Below the pieces are notes generated by a model. That model did no database searches. It was not told the origin of the DNA and worked only from the letters and a program-made list of their open reading frames with translations. From contig CANIAS010000021.1 of the NCBI GenBank assembly GCA_947465495.1, positions 1 through 44,105 of the forward strand: a stretch of 44,105 nt of DNA. The letters are read 5' to 3'. This DNA comes from Candidatus Pollutiaquabacter sp. (GTDB lineage: Bacteria; Bacteroidota; Bacteroidia; AKYH767-A; 2013-40CM-41-45). Made by a program: the position numbers and the translations under genes. Shown one piece after another: positions 40,703-44,105 of this stretch; within the stretch, counting starts at the first letter, position 1, and each line of letters starts with the position of its first letter.

Positions 40703-41221
40703 TTATCGCGGTCCGCCGGGAGGTGGTCCTGGACGCTTGCCGGATTTACGATTGTCGTCCCGTTTATCTTGCAATTTATTTAGCAGCTCCCGCTTGAATT
40801 CTTCTTCCGCACGGTACAACTTACCCACTTTCTTCATTGGCAGAACTTTCTTGAATTGTGGGTTGTATTTCTTCACCAGGTCAAGTTCAGATTGACGAAA
40901 GGCGATTTCATTGTCGACGAGTTTTTCAACGTCTGAGTCGGAAAGTTCATCAAAGTTAGCCCTGGCATTCAGTAGATTTTCCTTTCGGCTCTTACGCAAT
41001 TTTTCCAGTTCGTCTTGGTATTGATTGTAAACAGGCCAAAAGGCTTGTGCCTCTGTTGGTGTCAATTGGAGCTGATCGGTGATGAAGCCGATTTTCATTG
41101 CTTCTATCCGTTCGCGTTTTTTTCCTTCGGGTGGAGGTCCTCCAGGCCCGGGCTGGGCTAGTGTCAATAAACTAGTTGTTAACAAAAACAAAGTGGCGAT
41201 TGCTAGCTTTTTCATTGTCAT
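40703..41221 (-). CDS. Small exported Spy/CpxP-like protein (ECF-sigma-linked)
   Basis: A 172-residue periplasmic protein: signal peptide (MTMKKLAIATLFLLTTSLLTLAQ), then a Pro/Gly-rich stretch (PGPGGPPPEGKKR) and a helical, charged core: IGFITDQLQLTPTEAQAFWPVYNQYQDELE, with a later repeat-like arm (KYNPQFKKVLPMKKVGKLYRAEEEFKRELL). The 'LxLTPxEAQxFWPVYNxY' motif is the Bacteroidota version of the LTxxQ core of Spy/CpxP envelope chaperones. It ends with a second Gly/Pro tail (KSGKRPGPPPGGPR). It overlaps the anti-sigma-like gene by ATGA and is probably the output or accessory of the ECF-sigma unit. Confidence 0.8.
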   Translation of the reverse strand: MTMKKLAIATLFLLTTSLLTLAQPGPGGPPPEGKKRERIEAMKIGFITDQLQLTPTEAQAFWPVYNQYQDELEKLRKSRKENLLNARANFDELSDSDVEKLVDNEIAFRQSELDLVKKYNPQFKKVLPMKKVGKLYRAEEEFKRELLNKLQDKRDDNRKSGKRPGPPPGGPR

Positions 41222-41769
41222 AGTTCTATATCAAGTTGAGTGAAGTCTATATGATTCTCAATCAAGTATTCTTTGTAGGATTGATCGTCTGTATTTTCGT
41301 CCGAATTTTCGGTGACATACGCTTCACCAAGGGTGAATTCATCCAAGTCTTCCCAGAGGTATGAGTCGCTGATTTCCTGTACGCTTAATTCCTCGTTAGG
41401 TTGATCGGAAAGTATAATTTGTTTGTGGCTTAATCGGTAAATGAAGAAAACAGAAGCTAGCATAGCCGCTAACGCCAATAACCGGACAGGGTATAATGGT
41501 CGAATCACCGGATGGCTGGTAAAATTGGTGGATTTTCCTTTGACGCGATCTAAAATAATTTCGGGAAGCGTCTCAAAATATCCGCTAGGCACAGTAAAAC
41601 CAGTTTCTTTGGCTGTTCCTGATTCGGACGGGATTGAACGAACAGTGTCCATAACAGCGTTGGAAAGCGATTCGAAATAGCCATTGGGAACGGAAAAGGG
41701 GTTTTCTTTCGAAATACTTTTCAGCGATTCATCAATCTTTTCGTTGTGTATATGCTTCCTGTGGTTCAT
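41218..41769 (-). CDS. Single-pass membrane protein, probable anti-sigma factor-like
   Basis: A 183-residue protein with the N-terminal part in the cytosol, one membrane helix (LLALAAMLASVFFIYRL, about residues 95-115) and an acidic periplasmic tail. The N-terminal half carries two copies of a short motif: NPFSVPNGYFESLSNAVMDTV and GFTVPSGYFETLPEIILDRV. Such 'VPxGYFExLP' motifs recur in Bacteroidota genes just downstream of ECF sigma factors. The position (35 nt after the sigma gene) and one transmembrane helix suggest an anti-sigma role. The zinc-finger HxxxCxxC of classical anti-sigmas is absent. ATG at 41767-41769; the first in-frame start (41829) is TTG and overlaps sigma. Confidence 0.7.
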   Translation of the reverse strand: MNHRKHIHNEKIDESLKSISKENPFSVPNGYFESLSNAVMDTVRSIPSESGTAKETGFTVPSGYFETLPEIILDRVKGKSTNFTSHPVIRPLYPVRLLALAAMLASVFFIYRLSHKQIILSDQPNEELSVQEISDSYLWEDLDEFTLGEAYVTENSDENTDDQSYKEYLIENHIDFTQLDIEL

Positions 41770-41803
41770 TTTCAGCGGTATGACAAGGCCCTGACAAACA
41801 AGT

Positions 41804-42352
41804 TTAATGGCCAAGTATGAACTTTTCAATTTTTTTTACGGCGTGGTGATAGGTAGCCTTTAGTCCACCTACCGTCAATCCCATATCAGCAGCCATCTCT
41901 TCGTATTTTTTTCCTTCAAAATACTTCATCGTAAAGACAATCCGCTGTTGTGGCGGGAGCCGCAGGATGGCTTGTTGTAATTTAAGCTGGATTTTATCGC
42001 CTGTAAATAATGGGTCGTGCTCCAACTTATCAGATAACTCCCTCTCAGCATCCTCCAACGACAAAAAATAGCGTCTGTTTCGTCGTTTTAGAAAGGTAAG
42101 GCATTCGTTGGTGGCAATGCGATACATCCAGGTAAATACCTGTGAATCTCCCCGGAAATCCGGAAGGGCTTTCCATACTTTAACAAAGACATTCTGGATA
42201 ATATCGTTCGCATCATCGTGATCCATAACGAGCTTGCGAATATGCCAATAGAGACGATCCTGGTATTTCTGTACCAACTCTGTGAACGCTTCATGCCGTG
42301 TGGCTTCGCGTGCGAACTTCTCCAATAATTCAGCGTCTTCTAGTTCCTGCAT
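41804..42352 (-). CDS. ECF-family RNA polymerase sigma factor (sigma-70)
   Basis: A 182-residue ECF sigma. Region 2 reads FTELVQKYQDRLYWHIRKLV...DANDIIQNVFVKVWKALPDFRGDSQVFTWMYRIATNECLTFLKRR. Region 4 reads LPPQQRIVFTMKYFEGKKYEEMAADMGLTVGGLKATYHHAVKKIEKF. The ATG at 42350-42352 (MQELEDAELLEKF) is chosen over an in-frame TTG at 42400, which would overlap transketolase. It heads a three-gene unit with the anti-sigma-like and Spy-like proteins, 31 nt after the transketolase stop, so it may be co-transcribed with that gene or have its own promoter; no -7 element is seen in the short gap. Confidence 0.94.
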   Translation of the reverse strand: MQELEDAELLEKFAREATRHEAFTELVQKYQDRLYWHIRKLVMDHDDANDIIQNVFVKVWKALPDFRGDSQVFTWMYRIATNECLTFLKRRNRRYFLSLEDAERELSDKLEHDPLFTGDKIQLKLQQAILRLPPQQRIVFTMKYFEGKKYEEMAADMGLTVGGLKATYHHAVKKIEKFILGH

Positions 42353-42383
42353 ACGGGTTGAACGAGCGGAACGGAAGTGTTTT

Positions 42384-43358
42384 TTATACCACTGCTGCAA
42401 CCGATTTTTTGCGATGAATCGCTTTTTGAGCAGCAGCCATGATATTATCGGCTTCCAATCCGTATTTTTTCATCAATTGATCCGGTGTGCCGCTTTCGCC
42501 GAATGTATCCATTACAGCTACGAATTCCTGCGGAGCAGGGTAGAGGGTTGTCAATACGTGTGCAACTGCTTCTCCCAATCCGCCCCACAACTGATGCTCC
42601 TCTGCTGTCACAACACAACCGGTCTTTTTGACGGACGCTAGGACTGCGGCACTGTCCAAAGGTTTAATCGTGTGAATGTTGATGACTTCGGCTGAGATTC
42701 CTTTTTCGGCTAATTGTTCGCAAGCTTCAAGTGCTTTCCATACTAAATGACCAGTAGCTATAATGGTCACATCGGTTCCTTCATTCAACAATACGGCTTT
42801 GCCGATTTCAAACGTCTGGTCAGCTGGGGTGAAATTAGGAACAACCGGACGACCAAAGCGAAGATAGACTGGTCCTTCGTAGTGCGCAATAGCGATGGTG
42901 GCAGCTTTGGTCTGATTGTAGTCACATGGATTAATGACCACCATTCCAGGTAGCATGCGCATCATGCCAATGTCTTCCAGAATTTGATGCGTCGCTCCAT
43001 CCTCTCCTAATGTAATACCAGCGTGTGAAGCACAGATCTTTACATTTTTACCGGAGTAGGCGACAGACTGCCGAATCTGATCATAAACACGTCCGGTAGA
43101 AAAATTGGCAAAGGTTCCGGTGAACGGAATCTTTCCACCAATCGTCATGCCGGCAGCAATACCGATCATGTTGGCTTCAGCAATACCGACCTGAAAAAAA
43201 CGATGTGGAAATTCTTTCTCAAATGCATCCATCTTCAAAGAACCGGTTAGGTCGGCGCATAAGGCAACTACTTCTGGATTAGATTTCCCAAGTTCCAATA
43301 GTCCTGCACCGAATCCGGAACGGGTGTCTTTCTTGTCGGTAAAAGTGAATTTTTTCAT
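42384..43358 (-). CDS. Transketolase, C-terminal subunit
   Basis: A 324-residue protein equal to the pyrimidine-binding and C-terminal domains of transketolase. Segments: DTRSGFGAGLLELGKSN, LCADLTGSLKMDAF, RFFQVGIAEANMIGIAAGMT, HAGITLGEDGATHQILEDIGMMRMLP, VYLRFGRP and VVTAEEHQLWGGLGEAVAHVL. It lacks the thiamine-diphosphate-binding half, which is a separate gene in split transketolases; none lies within this window. The ATG at 43356-43358 (MKKFTFTDKKDTR) is chosen over a far-upstream in-frame start (43529) that would overlap the preceding gene. Role: two-carbon transfer in the pentose phosphate pathway. Confidence 0.93.
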   Translation of the reverse strand: MKKFTFTDKKDTRSGFGAGLLELGKSNPEVVALCADLTGSLKMDAFEKEFPHRFFQVGIAEANMIGIAAGMTIGGKIPFTGTFANFSTGRVYDQIRQSVAYSGKNVKICASHAGITLGEDGATHQILEDIGMMRMLPGMVVINPCDYNQTKAATIAIAHYEGPVYLRFGRPVVPNFTPADQTFEIGKAVLLNEGTDVTIIATGHLVWKALEACEQLAEKGISAEVINIHTIKPLDSAAVLASVKKTGCVVTAEEHQLWGGLGEAVAHVLTTLYPAPQEFVAVMDTFGESGTPDQLMKKYGLEADNIMAAAQKAIHRKKSVAAVV

Positions 43359-43380
43359 GAGGTATATTTCAGTGGTCTTA

Positions 43381-44105
43381 TCAGTTAATGACGATGATGT
43401 TTGAATCTCCGGATATGATGGAAAATTCTTTTTCAATCGTGTAGATGGATTCACGCGAATTCTTTGGACGATAAACAACTTTGTAGCTGCCAGGCTGCAA
43501 TACAATGGTTTCCCGTGTCTGGTTCTCATCTAAGTTGCAGACCCAAGTCAATTCCTGTTTGGCTGTACTGTAAATGCTGCCGTATCCCGTTCCGTTGTTT
43601 ACCAGCGTGATGATTCCAGGTCGTGGAATTTGAATGGTCGTAGTATTGCTTTGATCTACACGTACATCGTACAATAGAATCCGAGGCAAGGTCAATACTT
43701 CCAGATCGTATTTACCGACAAGATATTTTTCGGTGGAACTTAGATCTTGAACGTGTAACGTCTTGGTAGTTCCGGCTTTTCGTACGATTACTTGAGTCTT
43801 TCTGGATTCTGCTGGACCGTCGTATTTGATGGAAAGATATCCCTGTGGAGCGTCGATTCCTACCGTGGTGTGCTTTCCCGGGGTGAGTATTACACTGTCT
43901 TTGGATACCGCTGGCACTGTGTGTGCCACAATGCGGTAGATCGGCAATGGATCAATGACCAAGGTGTCGGGGTTGCCTTTCGAATTTAATGTATGAATGA
44001 AATTGTATTTTTCTTCACCGGTCGCACGATCGTAAAAAGTCATGTTAACGTTCGACTCGGTTGGATTCAATTGATTGTCCAACAAATTGATTTGCATGGT
44101 CGTGT
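43381..44105 (-). CDS. C-terminal part of an unrecognised beta-rich protein (5' end outside window)
   Basis: The minus-strand frame stays open to the window edge (codons Thr-Thr before the Met at 44095-44097), so the start is probably outside and the 238 visible residues are only the C-terminus. The sequence is beta-rich with repeats of similar strands: LTPGKHTTVGIDAPQGYLSI, IPRPGIITLVNNGTGYGSIY and VLQPGSYKVVYRPKNSRESIYTIEKEF. I have the impression that such tails occur in Bacteroidota von Willebrand factor A-type membrane proteins, but the VWA domain itself is not in view, so the assignment is weak. It ends 22 nt before transketolase. Confidence 0.55.
   Translation of the reverse strand, partial: TTMQINLLDNQLNPTESNVNMTFYDRATGEEKYNFIHTLNSKGNPDTLVIDPLPIYRIVAHTVPAVSKDSVILTPGKHTTVGIDAPQGYLSIKYDGPAESRKTQVIVRKAGTTKTLHVQDLSSTEKYLVGKYDLEVLTLPRILLYDVRVDQSNTTTIQIPRPGIITLVNNGTGYGSIYSTAKQELTWVCNLDENQTRETIVLQPGSYKVVYRPKNSRESIYTIEKEFSIISGDSNIIVIN

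Overview
The window looks like chromosomal DNA of a free-living member of the Bacteroidota. The evidence is two proteins with type IX secretion (T9SS) C-terminal sorting domains, an OmpA/PD40/TPR cell-envelope protein, a TonB-receptor-like barrel with a carboxypeptidase-regulatory N-terminal domain, a DUF5723-like barrel, an ECF sigma operon with 'PxGYFE' anti-sigma-like motifs, few Shine-Dalgarno sequences, and repeated TAnnTTTG (-7) promoter elements in the gaps. I cannot resolve the genus. The DNA is densely coding: no gap between genes exceeds 300 bases, and I saw no tRNA, rRNA, CRISPR array, insertion sequence or prophage.

Layout. 1-2326 (+): the end of queE and a TPR-PD40-OmpA protein with the domain order of the T9SS component PorE. 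2323-8770 (-): a tight five-gene unit, rarA, lipoprotein, DUF5723-like barrel, kdsA and a T9SS cargo protein. 8911-11406 (+): a TonB-receptor-like barrel protein, divergent from rarA with overlapping promoters. 11442-18827 (-): a run of nine genes. FIST sensor, cytosolic PAS histidine kinase, single-domain response regulator and rlmL-like methyltransferase come first. A Crp/Fnr regulator, two tandem rhodaneses, thioredoxin and OsmC follow. A 14-bp palindrome placed like a class II activator site lies just upstream of the rhodaneses. 18937-21738 (+): a secreted GH38-type alpha-mannosidase. 21775-23180 (-): tcdA and a TatD-family hydrolase, translationally coupled. 23283-36272 (-): one 13-kb gene for a 4329-residue T9SS-secreted protein containing ten tandem ~250-residue lectin-like plus Ig-like units. 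36453-37907 (-): an NCS1 permease. 38099-40646 (+): glmM and a cysteine desulfurase, ending in a strong bidirectional terminator. 40703-44105 (-): end of an unrecognised protein, transketolase C-terminal subunit, ECF sigma factor, anti-sigma-like membrane protein and a Spy-like periplasmic protein.

The most interesting parts are the Crp/Fnr-rhodanese-thioredoxin-OsmC module, which looks like a thiol/sulfane-sulfur stress regulon with a visible candidate operator, and the giant protein. The giant protein's ten repeats split cleanly into two subfamilies of five, and two of its other domains appear to have foreign domains nested inside them. Much of the rest is ordinary envelope and housekeeping content: kdsA and glmM serve LPS and peptidoglycan precursors, rarA replication repair, and tcdA, queE and rlmL RNA modification.
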